Assembly (NCBI GenBank): GCA_937874185.1
Contig: CALNAK010000019.1
Location: 1-64,000, forward strand
Length of the DNA: 64,000 bases
Reading direction: 5' to 3'
From: an uncultured Lactobacillus sp.
Lineage (GTDB): Bacteria > Bacillota > Bacilli > Lactobacillales > Lactobacillaceae
The notes beneath the pieces are model-generated. The model was not told the origin of the DNA. It saw nothing but the letters and a program-made list of their open reading frames with translations, and did no database searches. The translations under genes and the position numbers were made by a program. Positions 50,155 to 58,171 of this stretch are shown one piece after another; the stretch's first letter is position 1, and every line of letters begins with the position of its first letter.

Positions 50155-50965
50155 CAGACCTTACTTCATCTTTCTTTGGATTTTCGGGGTGTCCGAAGAG
50201 ATAGCCTTGGCGAGTGTTGATCTTTAACATTTGCGCCAAATCCTCGTCATCTTTATTTTCGACACCCATTAAAATTAATTCGATATTGTGTTCTTTAGAT
50301 ATTTTATTCCAAGATTGTAAGTTCAAATCAAGCCAGACACTAGGGTCATTCTTACGAAAGTTACGCATGGAACATTTGATACTATCCACAAAGGGAAGCA
50401 TCCATTCGATTTCTTTAAGGCTCTTCATTTCAGAACCGACGTTATCAATACTGAATTGCATATCGTAGTTACGAGCCTCACGAATCCTATTTTCAAAAAG
50501 CCGTTTGTTCATATATTTAGGTTCATGACCAGCGGTGTATTCGATTGATAATTTCATCGGATCAATCTTTGAAATTGCCCAGCGTACAAAATAATGGAAG
50601 TCGGAACTGATGATTTGGTTGTATTCAAGGTTGATTGATAATCTAATTGGTTCTTCTGGTAAAGATTTGAAGGTGCGTTCTAATAAAAAGACAACTCGTT
50701 GCAGCGGTAGTGAATCAAGTTTTTTAGGTAGGGACCAAGTCCCATCTTCATTTTGTTGCCGAAGTAGGCATTCGTAGCCAATAACTTTACCAGTGTGGTC
50801 GACTTGTTTTTGGATAAAATAACGCAGAGTTATTTCCTTGTTCTCGAGATAATTATTGCTTGATTTACGTGACTTCCAATAATAAACGATTATAAAAATG
50901 ATAAATAAAATCAATGAGATAATCGCTAGTCTGATTAGAGCTACTTCTAATTGAACTAAATTCAT
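50138..50965 (-). CDS. Membrane-anchored EAL-domain protein, probably altered c-di-GMP phosphodiesterase
   Basis: A 275-aa protein. One N-terminal membrane segment (ALIRLAIISLILFIIFIIVYYW), then an EAL domain: GYECLLRQ (Glu of EAL), SINLEYNQ (Asn), LSIEYTA (Glu), FSIDNVG, DSIKCS (Lys), LMGVENKDD (Glu), RQGYLFGHP (Gln). The second Asp of the usual DDFG motif is Asn, so activity may be low and the domain may act as a c-di-GMP sensor. Heads the operon with the small membrane and GT2 genes. No GGDEF cyclase is in the window. Ribosome site GAGGCG. Confidence 0.85.
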   Translation of the reverse strand: MNLVQLEVALIRLAIISLILFIIFIIVYYWKSRKSSNNYLENKEITLRYFIQKQVDHTGKVIGYECLLRQQNEDGTWSLPKKLDSLPLQRVVFLLERTFKSLPEEPIRLSINLEYNQIISSDFHYFVRWAISKIDPMKLSIEYTAGHEPKYMNKRLFENRIREARNYDMQFSIDNVGSEMKSLKEIEWMLPFVDSIKCSMRNFRKNDPSVWLDLNLQSWNKISKEHNIELILMGVENKDDEDLAQMLKINTRQGYLFGHPENPKKDEVRSDGKKG

Positions 50966-51065
50966 CTTTTTCGCCTCAAGTAATTCCCAAATTCCTTAGT
51001 TAAGTAATATAACTATTATTATACAACCTCATGGATATACATTTATAGGTAGAATGACTAAAGAA

Positions 51066-51099
51066 ACAAAAAAACGATTCCATAAAAAATGAAGTCGCT
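51066..51099 (-). terminator. Terminator of the GntR gene
   Basis: On the minus strand AGCGAcTTCAT / ATGGAAtCG then TTTTTTT, directly after the stop codon. Confidence 0.82.
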
Positions 51100-51813
51100 T
51101 TAAAATTGAATTATTTGATTGAAAACAAAATTATCGGGGATAAAATGTGATTCGGTATATTCAAATTGCTTGCCATCATCATTGAAGGCTAAGCTGATCA
51201 TGTTACCGACACAGTTACTATCTTTAAGGCTTAAATATTTATAGTCCGATTCATTGGCGGGTTCAATCCTTAACTGTCGTTTAACTACCGCAATCTTCAT
51301 TTGGAGATTATCCTTAATATATTGGTAGATTGATCCTGCAGCGATTTCTTTTGTTAGGTCAGGAATCAGTTGTGCATTGAAGTAGTTGATATCTAAAGCT
51401 AAGTTTTCATTATTGACGTTTCGTATACGTCTAATTAGATAAATTGGTGTTCCAATGGGGAAAAGGGTCTTTTTAGAGATTTTTTCATTAACTATGATTA
51501 ACTTGAAGGAAGCAATAGTGGTTTTACGATTAAGGATTTGATTGGCGTTGAGAGCCTGGAGATTATCAATTTTTCCTAAATTTAAATTTAATTTTTGAGA
51601 TTGAAGAGTGTTCTCAAGAACAACTACGCCTTTACCTTTGACACTATAAACAAGTCCGTCATCGACTAATTGCTTGATAGCTTTACGGACACTATAACGA
51701 CTAGTATCAAATTCTTTGATCAACATTTCTTCTGTGGGAAGGCGCATTTTAATGTTGTAATCACCTGATAATATACGTTTTTGTAATTCATCATAAACAT
51801 TGATTTTTGACAT
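51100..51813 (-). CDS. GntR/HutC-family regulator (TreR-like)
   Basis: A 237-aa protein. N-terminal GntR winged helix (VYDELQKRILSGDYNIKMRLPTEEMLIKEFDTSRYSVRKAIKQLVDDGLVYSVKGKGVVV) and C-terminal UTRA effector domain (SFKLIIVNEKISKKTLFPIGTPIYLIRRIRNVNNENLALDINYF...). Divergent from the PTS gene, so likely its sugar-phosphate-responsive repressor, as TreR is for trehalose PTS. The ATG start is uncertain: GGGAG lies 15 nt before it and touches an earlier ATG at 51828. Confidence 0.88.
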   Translation of the reverse strand: MSKINVYDELQKRILSGDYNIKMRLPTEEMLIKEFDTSRYSVRKAIKQLVDDGLVYSVKGKGVVVLENTLQSQKLNLNLGKIDNLQALNANQILNRKTTIASFKLIIVNEKISKKTLFPIGTPIYLIRRIRNVNNENLALDINYFNAQLIPDLTKEIAAGSIYQYIKDNLQMKIAVVKRQLRIEPANESDYKYLSLKDSNCVGNMISLAFNDDGKQFEYTESHFIPDNFVFNQIIQF

Positions 51814-51920
51814 GATTATAATAGTCATCTCCCAAGTTATTTATGTTATACACGCATAGTATAGCTTGGAACCGCTTTAATTTCAAAGATATTTGTTCGA
51901 CCTAGTTAATAAAATTAGTT

Positions 51921-51972
51921 CGCATAAATATTGACAATTAAAAAATGCGTATCTATAATGAAAGCGTAATCA
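51921..51972 (+). promoter_or_regulatory. PTS promoter with cre site and flanking inverted repeat
   Basis: TTGACA (51931-51936) - 17 bp - TATAAT (51954-51959), an ideal promoter. A cre-like box TGAAAGCGTAATCA (51959-51972) overlaps the -10 and start site, giving catabolite repression by CcpA. CGCAT (51921) and ATGCG (51945-51949) flank the -35 as an inverted repeat that the GntR protein could bind. Confidence 0.75.
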
Positions 51973-52005
51973 AAAATAAAGAACTTATAAAAGGGAATGA
52001 ACGTT

Positions 52006-54015
52006 ATGAAAGATCAAACATTGATTTCATTAGCAGCACCTGCTGATGGCAAGCTCCTCAAACTGTCACAAGTGCAAGATCCTGTTTTCTCACAAGGATT
52101 AATGGGGCAAGGTTTTGCTATCGAACCAACAAATGGTGATATTGTTTCTCCAGTTGATGGAACAATCACACTCGTTTCTGAAACCAAACACGCTTTTGGT
52201 ATCAAGACTAGCGATGGGGCTGAAGTTTTGGTCCATTTAGGTGTTGATACCGTTGAATTAAAAGGTAAGCCATTTGAAGTTTCGATTAAACAAGGTGATC
52301 AAGTTACTGCTGGTCAAAAAGTTGTTTCGATGAATTTGAAAATGGTTGAAGATGCTGGCAAACAAAAGACAGTTATCTTAGCCATTACTAATAGTAATGA
52401 TATTTTACAAGAATTAATGACAACCAACTTTGAAAAAGATGTAACGGCTGGTTCAACAGTTGCTGTAGCCTCAATTAAGACCGGTGCTGCCTGTGAAGAA
52501 ATAAATGTAGCAGACATTAAGGCAAATGTTCAAAGTGAAAAAGGTAATAACGCTAAAGGGAAGTATGCACAGTTAGCTGCTGATATTGTTGAAAATGTTG
52601 GTGGAGTCGAGAACATTAATAGCTTGATTCACTGTATTACTCGATTACGCTTTTATCTGAAGGATGATTCTAAAGCAAATGATTCAGTTATTGAAAATTT
52701 TGATGGCGTTATAACGGTTGCTAAAGCCGGAGGTCAATATCAAGTTGTGATTGGTCAGGCTGTAACTGATGTTTACGATGCTGTGATTGCTCAAATTGGT
52801 TCACAGTATACTAATGATTCTGCTACTGCTGAGGCCGTTGCGGAAACAACTAAAGATGCTTCAAAGGTTAAGGGATTCTGGCCTAACGTTAAGAACGGCA
52901 TTAATAGCTTTATCGGTGTTTTAACCGCATCCATGATTCCAATCATTGGTATCTTAGCTGGTTCAGGTATTTTAAAGGGTATTTTAGCTGCGTTAACAGG
53001 ATTCAAAATTTTATCGACAACAAGTGGTACTTATGTAATTTTAAATGCAATCGGTGATGCAACATTTTACTTCTTGCCAATTATTTTAGGATTCACTGCG
53101 GCTAAGAAATTAGGTTCAGATCCAATTATTTTAGCAATTGTTGGTGGTATTATAATTTATCCAAACATTGTTGCTTTAGCTGGTAAAACTGCTACTGCCA
53201 GCACCAACTTTTTAGGTATACCAACTACCTTGATTTCATATACTTCATCAGTTTTCCCAATTATTTTGGCCGCATGGCTCGGTAAATATGTTGAGAAATT
53301 CTTGAAGAAAGTTATTCCACTGTACGTCAGAAGTGTCTTTGTTCCAATTCTTGAAGCTTTGATTCTTAGTTTAGTTATCATCATTGGTGTTGGACCAATT
53401 ATCACTATTTTAAGTAAGGGTCTATCAAATGGACTTGTAGCGATTTACAGTTTCAGTCCTACTTTATCGGGATTAGTACTTGGTGGTGTCTATCAAACTA
53501 TGGTTATTTTCGGTTTGCACTGGGCTCTTATTCCTATTGTTATCAATGATATTGCAACAAATGGGCACAGTTACATCAACTCAATTCTTTCAATTACTAT
53601 GGTTGCCCAAGGTGGTGCTGTTCTAGCTGTCTTCTTGAAGACTAAGAATAAAAAGTTGAAGGAAGTTTCATTAGCTGCCGCAATTTCAGCTTTCTGTGGT
53701 GTCACTGAACCTGCTTTATATGGTGTCAATTTGAAATACAAACGAGTCTTCGTTACCGCAAGTATCGCCAGTGCGTTAGGTGGTGCTTTGACTGGATTCT
53801 TGAAGGTTGATAATTATGCGTTATCTGGTGCTTTAATTGGATTCCCAGCTTTCATCACGCCTGGAGTTGGTATCGGTAGTAACTTCTATGGATACTTGAT
53901 TTCTCACTACGGAACACTCTTGATTGCAGTCGTGCTAGTTTACTTCTTCGGATTTACGGATAAGATGCTTGCTAAAAAGGCTGATCCAATGAATGTTGAC
54001 GTTAATGTCGCTTAA
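52006..54015 (+). CDS. PTS sugar permease, fused IIA-IIB-IIC (glucoside/trehalose type)
   Basis: A 669-aa protein, ATG chosen because AAGGG is 10 nt upstream (an ATG three codons earlier touches it). N-terminal IIA-Glc-like domain with phospho-His near residue 77 (VLVHLGVDTVELKG), IIB domain near 185-265 with phospho-Cys in LIHCITRLRFYLKD, and a C-terminal IIC domain with about ten membrane segments (FYLPIILGFTAAKKLG, FCGVTEPALYGVNL). It imports and phosphorylates a beta-glucoside- or trehalose-like sugar. The IIA-first order is less common than IIB-IIC-IIA. Followed after 21 nt by an esterase gene, with no phosphoglycosidase beside it. Confidence 0.92.
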   Translation: MKDQTLISLAAPADGKLLKLSQVQDPVFSQGLMGQGFAIEPTNGDIVSPVDGTITLVSETKHAFGIKTSDGAEVLVHLGVDTVELKGKPFEVSIKQGDQVTAGQKVVSMNLKMVEDAGKQKTVILAITNSNDILQELMTTNFEKDVTAGSTVAVASIKTGAACEEINVADIKANVQSEKGNNAKGKYAQLAADIVENVGGVENINSLIHCITRLRFYLKDDSKANDSVIENFDGVITVAKAGGQYQVVIGQAVTDVYDAVIAQIGSQYTNDSATAEAVAETTKDASKVKGFWPNVKNGINSFIGVLTASMIPIIGILAGSGILKGILAALTGFKILSTTSGTYVILNAIGDATFYFLPIILGFTAAKKLGSDPIILAIVGGIIIYPNIVALAGKTATASTNFLGIPTTLISYTSSVFPIILAAWLGKYVEKFLKKVIPLYVRSVFVPILEALILSLVIIIGVGPIITILSKGLSNGLVAIYSFSPTLSGLVLGGVYQTMVIFGLHWALIPIVINDIATNGHSYINSILSITMVAQGGAVLAVFLKTKNKKLKEVSLAAAISAFCGVTEPALYGVNLKYKRVFVTASIASALGGALTGFLKVDNYALSGALIGFPAFITPGVGIGSNFYGYLISHYGTLLIAVVLVYFFGFTDKMLAKKADPMNVDVNVA

Positions 54016-54036
54016 TAATTAGGGAGATATGTAGAT

Positions 54037-54861
54037 ATGGATGTAGAAAAAAATAATCTAACAGTCTCTAATCATGATTTCACAGTCAAAAGTTATTGGC
54101 TGGATCAAGTTGAAGACTTCGGCCAAACCGTTGATTATCCAATAGTAGTTATTTGTCCGGGCGGTGGATTTACTTTTCACTCCGCTAGAGAAGAGGAACC
54201 AGTCGCATTAAGATTTAATTCGTATGGTATGCATGCAGTTGTATTGGATTATAAGTTGATTGATGATGAACCGGTTTATCCTTTAGCAATACAAGAATTG
54301 GGTAAAACGATTGATTGGATTAATAATCAACCAGATTCACGTCACATTGATAAGAAAAAGATAATCTTAGTTGGCTTTTCAGCTGGTGGAAATGTGGTCG
54401 CTACATATAATGGAATTGGTACTGATAGTAAATTACGTAAAAAATATCAATTAGATCAATATTCTGGTCAACATGCGGCAATAATTCTTGGTTATCCGGT
54501 GATTGATATGACGGTTAAAGGTAGTTTTCCTGATGATGACAATATTTTGCACCAAATTAGTCCTGATCAAACTTTTTGGAAAGCACAAGATTTGTTGAAT
54601 CAGAATTCTAAGCCAGCTTTTGTTTGGCAAACACAAACGGACGAGTTGGTAAAAGTTGTTAATAGTATTACGTATGTTAATAGAATGAACGAATTGAATT
54701 TACCGGTTGAATATCATCTATTTGGCTCGGGTATCCACGGCTTGGTTTTCGGAACTTATGTTACTCAAAAACCGGGTAAGGCTAAGTATTTGAATAAGTG
54801 GACTGCTAAGTGGTTTGAGCTTGTTTTGAACTGGTTGGAAATGATGAAGATATTGGGATAG
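54037..54861 (+). CDS. Alpha/beta-hydrolase esterase (BD-FAE/Aes-like)
   Basis: A 274-aa cytoplasmic protein. Oxyanion-hole motif CPGGGFTFHS (residues 40-49), nucleophile Ser115 in LVGFSAGGN, Asp in WQTQTDELVK and His in GSGIHGLVFGT complete the triad. The fold is the carboxylesterase/acetyl-xylan-esterase-like group. It is in an operon with the PTS, so it may remove acyl groups from the imported sugar or sugar ester (inference). Ribosome site TAGGGAGAT. Confidence 0.88.
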   Translation: MDVEKNNLTVSNHDFTVKSYWLDQVEDFGQTVDYPIVVICPGGGFTFHSAREEEPVALRFNSYGMHAVVLDYKLIDDEPVYPLAIQELGKTIDWINNQPDSRHIDKKKIILVGFSAGGNVVATYNGIGTDSKLRKKYQLDQYSGQHAAIILGYPVIDMTVKGSFPDDDNILHQISPDQTFWKAQDLLNQNSKPAFVWQTQTDELVKVVNSITYVNRMNELNLPVEYHLFGSGIHGLVFGTYVTQKPGKAKYLNKWTAKWFELVLNWLEMMKILG

Positions 54862-54891
54862 TTATTGTTCGATTTGATGGGTTGGGTAATT

Positions 54892-55051
54892 CCGCCTTCC
54901 ACAAAAATCGAAACTCGGCCGGAACGCAGTGGGCGCGACTTCGAGCCATTGGCTTCGCCAAGGATCTTGAAGGTCGGCCTTATTCTAACCTGACTTCGTC
55001 AGCTAAGAATAATTTCACTGCTGAGCCGATTTCGATTTTTGTTCCAGGCTA
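54892..55051 (+). repeat. Family A structured repeat, copy A2
   Basis: P1 AAATCGAAA / TTTCGATTT (A1 has AAATTGAAA / TTTCAATTT), P2 GCAGTG / CACTGC (A1 GTAGTG / CACTAC), P3 CGACTTC / GAAGGTCG with an extra hairpin TTGGCTTCGCCAA, P4 apex CTGAC-TTC-GTCAG. Paired changes relative to A1 on both sides of every stem. It lies 30 nt behind the esterase stop, same strand. Confidence 0.9.
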
Positions 55052-55098
55052 GATTTGGTTTGGGATTTTGTGGATTAAAATTGATTTTGATTTAAAAG

Positions 55099-55145
55099 TA
55101 AAAGAATCACCAGTGAACTGTTAATTTCACTGGTGATTCTTTTTG
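55099..55145 (+). terminator. Terminator after repeat A2
   Basis: Perfect stem AAAGAATCACCAGTGAA / TTCACTGGTGATTCTTT, then TTT. It ends the PTS/esterase/A2 transcript, so the repeat would be transcribed as a 3' UTR. Confidence 0.92.
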
Positions 55146-55372
55146 GTTCAGATAACGCGAATTATATTATAATATTATCTCTTTGAAAACGTTTACTTTA
55201 GATGATACTCCCAGATGGGTTGTTATAAAATCTAGCATTGTTATACTGGAATGGCTTTAACCAATAGGAAGGTGAATATTTATCGTTAGTTGACAGCAGT
55301 AAAATTCCGGCTATTCGCGAGGATAGCGTAGCAATGAATTCAATTGAAATCAAAGCGAAGGGAAAATTACTC

Positions 55373-56281
55373 ATGAAGTCGAAGGAAGTTTTAGGATCCA
55401 TATATTTAAGCATTGCCGCTGTTATCTGGGGTGCAATGTTCGTTGTAGTAAAGGTCATAGTTGACGAGGTACATCCAATTCAACTAGTATGGCTCGAATA
55501 TCTAATTTCACTAGTTTTTCTTATTGGATACTCAGTACTAAAGAAAGAAAAATGGCATATTGATTGGCACGATTTGAAATTGATTTTCTGGATAGGAATT
55601 ATCGGAAACACAATTTCATTGGTTGCTCAGGAAATGGGTACAGGTATTTCAAATGCCCAAACCGGTTCTGTTATCACTTCAACCATTCCAGCATTTATGA
55701 TAATTTTTGGCTGGTTAATCCTTAAAGAACCACTTAATAAGGTAAAAATTTTATCCGTCATTATTGCGATTGCAGGTGTAATCATGATTGTTGGATTACA
55801 TATGTCAGGTAGTAACGTCGGTTTAGGTATCGGTTTATTACTATTAACCGCAATGACATGGGCATTAATGTCTGTTTTAATTAAGAAAGTTAAAACTTAC
55901 AGTTCTTTACAAATTACTATTATGTCAACAGTAGTTGCAGTCGTCTGCTTGACACCATTTATTTTGAGCGATACAGCATCATTAACAAGCATTAATTTCT
56001 TAGATCCAAAAGTGTTCTTGAGTTTGCTTTATATCGGTGGTGTTTCAACGGCTGTCGCCTATGTAATGTGGAATAAAGGATTGAAAGTTATTAGTGCCAG
56101 TTCATCAGGAGTATTCTACCTAATCCAACCAATCGTCGGTTCATTCTTAGGTTGGTTATTGTTAGGAGAACAAATCACAGTTGGCTTTGTTATCGGATCT
56201 ATCATGATACTAGGTAGTGTCTGGATTTCAGTCAAATTTGAAGACTCTGATGATAGAGCAATAGCTAGCAATAGCATTTAA
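55373..56281 (+). CDS. EamA-family (DMT) transporter, copy 1
   Basis: A 302-aa membrane protein with 10 segments in two EamA repeats (SIYLSIAAVIWGAMFVVVKVIVDEVHPIQLVWLEYLISLVFLIGY; GIGLLLLTAMTWALMSVLIKKVKTYSSLQITIMSTVVAVVCL). The ATG is placed by alignment with the paralogue downstream and by GAAGGG upstream; a longer frame to 55334 is possible. It exports metabolites such as amino acids or takes up nucleoside-like compounds; substrate unknown. The second copy begins 422 nt downstream. Confidence 0.88.
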   Translation: MKSKEVLGSIYLSIAAVIWGAMFVVVKVIVDEVHPIQLVWLEYLISLVFLIGYSVLKKEKWHIDWHDLKLIFWIGIIGNTISLVAQEMGTGISNAQTGSVITSTIPAFMIIFGWLILKEPLNKVKILSVIIAIAGVIMIVGLHMSGSNVGLGIGLLLLTAMTWALMSVLIKKVKTYSSLQITIMSTVVAVVCLTPFILSDTASLTSINFLDPKVFLSLLYIGGVSTAVAYVMWNKGLKVISASSSGVFYLIQPIVGSFLGWLLLGEQITVGFVIGSIMILGSVWISVKFEDSDDRAIASNSI

Positions 56282-56320
56282 AAAGTAACATATTAATATA
56301 TAAAAATAAGTAAAGCATTT

Positions 56321-56413
56321 GGCAAATCCGATTTTGGGTTTGCCATTTTTAGTCCCTCTTACGACCTACGGTCGTTAGAGGGAATTATATGGGGTGTTGT
56401 CCGAAGGACAACA
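56321..56413. terminator. Terminator and two further perfect hairpins in a row
   Basis: GGCAAAtCC / GGgTTTGCC plus ATTTTT (56321-56350) is the EamA terminator. It is followed by TCCCTCTtACGACC / GGTCGTtAGAGGGA (56353-56383) and TGTTGTCC-GAA-GGACAACA (56395-56413). The second and third have no T-run. Confidence 0.75.
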
Positions 56414-56596
56414 ATATATCAATAAAATAAAACCAAGAAAAATGAACAAAACATATTCCAAACTAAAGTTCATATAAAAGAATCCAAAACACGCTAAATA
56501 ACATCCAATATTCAAAATTAAGCAACCATAAAAATACAAAGAGTCCAATAGGGCAATTCTTTCAAAAAAAGGTTGAAAACGTAGATGTTTTTTCAC
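56375..56596 (-). CDS. Possible small membrane protein, 73 aa
   Basis: GTG start with a weak AGAGA site. The peptide has two or three hydrophobic segments (SLYFYGCLILNIGCYLACFGFFYM and YVLFIFLGFILLIYCC), a plausible membrane composition. It ends inside the hairpin group downstream of EamA copy 1. Unrecognised family; could be a chance ORF in AT-rich DNA. Confidence 0.35.
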   Translation of the reverse strand: MKKHLRFQPFFERIALLDSLYFYGCLILNIGCYLACFGFFYMNFSLEYVLFIFLGFILLIYCCPSDNTPYNSL

Positions 56597-56703
56597 TCTC
56601 TAATGCTATAATTATTTTAATTTAAAGAGAGATTTCTAAAGAATTGGATTAATAATGTATGTAATATTCCGGAGAAATCAATAATCAAAGGGATAATTAC
56701 ATC

Positions 56704-57579
56704 ATGAATTCAAATAAGCTATTAGGGTCGATTCTATTAAGCATAGCTGCCTGCATTTGGGGTGGAACGTTTGTTGCAGTGAAAGTCGTAGTCGGACAAA
56801 TTCATCCGCTGCAATTAGTTTGGTTGCGTTATGCTGTAGCAATCATTTTTCTAATTGGATTCTCATTAGTCACACACGAGAAATGGCACTTCGAAATAAA
56901 AGATCTGAAGTGGTTTGCGTTGATTGGACTGACGGGTTATACAATTTCAATTGTGGCTCAAGAAACTGGAACGTGGTTTTCCAGCGCACAAACTGGTGCA
57001 GTAGTAACTTCATCGACACCAACATTTATGGTCATCTTTGCTTGGTTAATTTTGAAAGAAAAGTTAAATCGGGTAAAAATATTATCGGTTATCATGGCAA
57101 CTCTAGGTGTGATAATGATAGTTGGAGTTCACTTAACAGGTAAGCATGTCATGACTGGAGTTTTGTTCCTGATATTGGCAGCATTGACTTGGTCGTTAAT
57201 GTCCGTTTTGATCAGAAAAGTACCGAATTATAGTGCCTTACAAATTACGATCATTTCAACAGTAATTGCGATGATATGTTTAACACCGTTTGTTTTGACT
57301 GATATGTCAGCTTTAACCCGAGTAAATTACTTGGATCCAAAAGTCATGGTTTGCTTGTTCTATGTTGGTGCTTTATCCACAGCTGCAGCCTTTGTTATGT
57401 GGAATAAAGGGTTAACTATGGTCAGCCCTAGTATTTCTGGATTATTCTTCCTATTACAACCAATTGTCGGTACGATTCTAGGTTGGCTGTTACTGGGTGA
57501 AGGATTAACTTGGGGCTTTGCGATAGGTTCAGTTTTGATACTTGGTAGTGTCTGGGTATCTATAAGATTTGCGGAATAG
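56704..57579 (+). CDS. EamA-family (DMT) transporter, copy 2
   Basis: A 291-aa membrane protein, paralogue of the upstream gene with the same layout (SILLSIAACIWGGTFVAVKVVVGQIHPLQLVWLRYAVAIIFLIGF; VLFLILAALTWSLMSVLIRKVPNYSALQITIISTVIAMICL). The two are clearly a tandem duplication, yet separated by hairpins and a possible small ORF, so they are transcribed apart. Substrate unknown. No strong SD beyond AAAGGGAT. Strong palindromic terminator across the stop. Confidence 0.9.
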   Translation: MNSNKLLGSILLSIAACIWGGTFVAVKVVVGQIHPLQLVWLRYAVAIIFLIGFSLVTHEKWHFEIKDLKWFALIGLTGYTISIVAQETGTWFSSAQTGAVVTSSTPTFMVIFAWLILKEKLNRVKILSVIMATLGVIMIVGVHLTGKHVMTGVLFLILAALTWSLMSVLIRKVPNYSALQITIISTVIAMICLTPFVLTDMSALTRVNYLDPKVMVCLFYVGALSTAAAFVMWNKGLTMVSPSISGLFFLLQPIVGTILGWLLLGEGLTWGFAIGSVLILGSVWVSIRFAE

Positions 57580-57618
57580 AAAAGGGAGAGTCCAATTGGA
57601 TTCTCCTTTTTCTATTCC
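57573..57618. terminator. Terminator of EamA copy 2
   Basis: GGAATAGAAAAGGgAGA / TCTcCTTTTTCTATTCC around TCCAATTGGA, overlapping the stop codon. Confidence 0.9.
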
Positions 57619-57643
57619 ATAAAGTGATAGGTTTCATGGAAGT

Positions 57644-57729
57644 ATGTTCAATTCTTTCTTTTTCCACTTGCAGTTGGCTTGATAATTGTCTGGTTTGCTG
57701 ACTGGCTAGGGCGCAAACATCGCAAGTAA
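57644..57729 (+). pseudogene. Frameshifted Fst/par-type toxin gene, copy 1
   Basis: Closely matches the intact toxin gene 350 nt downstream: the codons for VGLIIVWFADWLGRKHRK and the stop are present, but the ATG is in another frame. One extra T in the run at about 57657-57663 would restore a 28-aa toxin starting MFNSF. Ribosome site is also weak (GGAAGT, too close). The locus may be dead, or a homopolymer slip or sequencing error. A matching terminator and antisense -10 box follow. Confidence 0.6.
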
Positions 57730-57748
57730 AATAAAAAGGTAACTTAGC

Positions 57749-57805
57749 TTGTCAGAGCCCTCAATGACTGCACTAGATGGGGGTTCTGACAAACCAACTT
57801 TATTA
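57749..57805 (-). ncRNA. Probable antisense RNA of toxin copy 1
   Basis: A strong terminator-like stem TTGTCAGAgCCC / GGGtTCTGACAA (57749-57792) ends the toxin message. On the minus strand an extended -10 TG-A-TACACT lies at 57813-57821, so a ~57-nt RNA would run through the same hairpin. Layout copies the intact locus. Confidence 0.4.
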
Positions 57806-57992
57806 CAAAGAGAGTGTATCACGTTTGATTTTTTCATGTTGTATTTTTAAGTAAATAAATAGAATAAATTTTCAACAACATAAGAACCAATTAATTTTGA
57901 TAACCTGTTAAATTTTATATCTAAAATACAGTTAATCCAATAAAATATCATTGTTGCCTTAATCATCTTGGTAGGTTGGAGGTGAGTACAAC

Positions 57993-58079
57993 ATGTTTAA
58001 TTCTTTTCTTGGTTCTCTTGCGGTCGGATTGATAACTGCCTGGTTTGCCGATTGGTTAAGTCGGAAACACCGCAAGTAA
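57993..58079 (+). CDS. Fst/Lpt-family type I toxin, copy 2 (intact)
   Basis: A 28-aa membrane peptide: MFNSFLGSLAVGLITAWFADWLSRKHRK, split here as hydrophobic MFNSFLGSLAVGLITAWFAD then basic WLSRKHRK, typical of par/Fst toxins that insert in the membrane. Ribosome site GGAGGTG. The start region (CATGTTTAATTCTTTTC) is repeated almost exactly downstream at 58150-58166 inside the antisense gene, as the par mechanism requires. A bidirectional terminator follows. Confidence 0.8.
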   Translation: MFNSFLGSLAVGLITAWFADWLSRKHRK

Positions 58080-58104
58080 AATAAAAAGGTAACCTTAACC
58101 GATC

Positions 58105-58142
58105 AAAAAACCCTCAACGATGTATGGTCGTTGGGGGTTTTA
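58105..58142. terminator. Bidirectional terminator shared by toxin mRNA and antisense RNA
   Basis: AAAACCCTCAACGA-TGTATGG-TCGTTGGGGGTTTT, enclosed by GGTAAC / GTTACC. Confidence 0.85.
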
Positions 58143-58171
58143 ATGTTACCATGCTTAACTCTTTTCCAAAA
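58105..58171 (-). ncRNA. Antisense antitoxin RNA of the par-like locus
   Basis: On the minus strand an extended -10 TG-C-TATACT (58178-58186) would start an RNA near 58171 that ends at the shared terminator, about 67 nt, the size of par RNA II. Its 5' part is complementary to CATGCTTAACTCTTTTC, which pairs (with a few G-U pairs) with the toxin start region CATGTTTAATTCTTTTC. This would block translation of the toxin. Start site is inferred. Confidence 0.65.

Noticed and set aside
52006..54015. Naming the PTS as trehalose-specific (treB)
   Set aside because: The TreR-like regulator fits, but no trehalose-6-phosphate hydrolase is next to it and the partner gene is an esterase.
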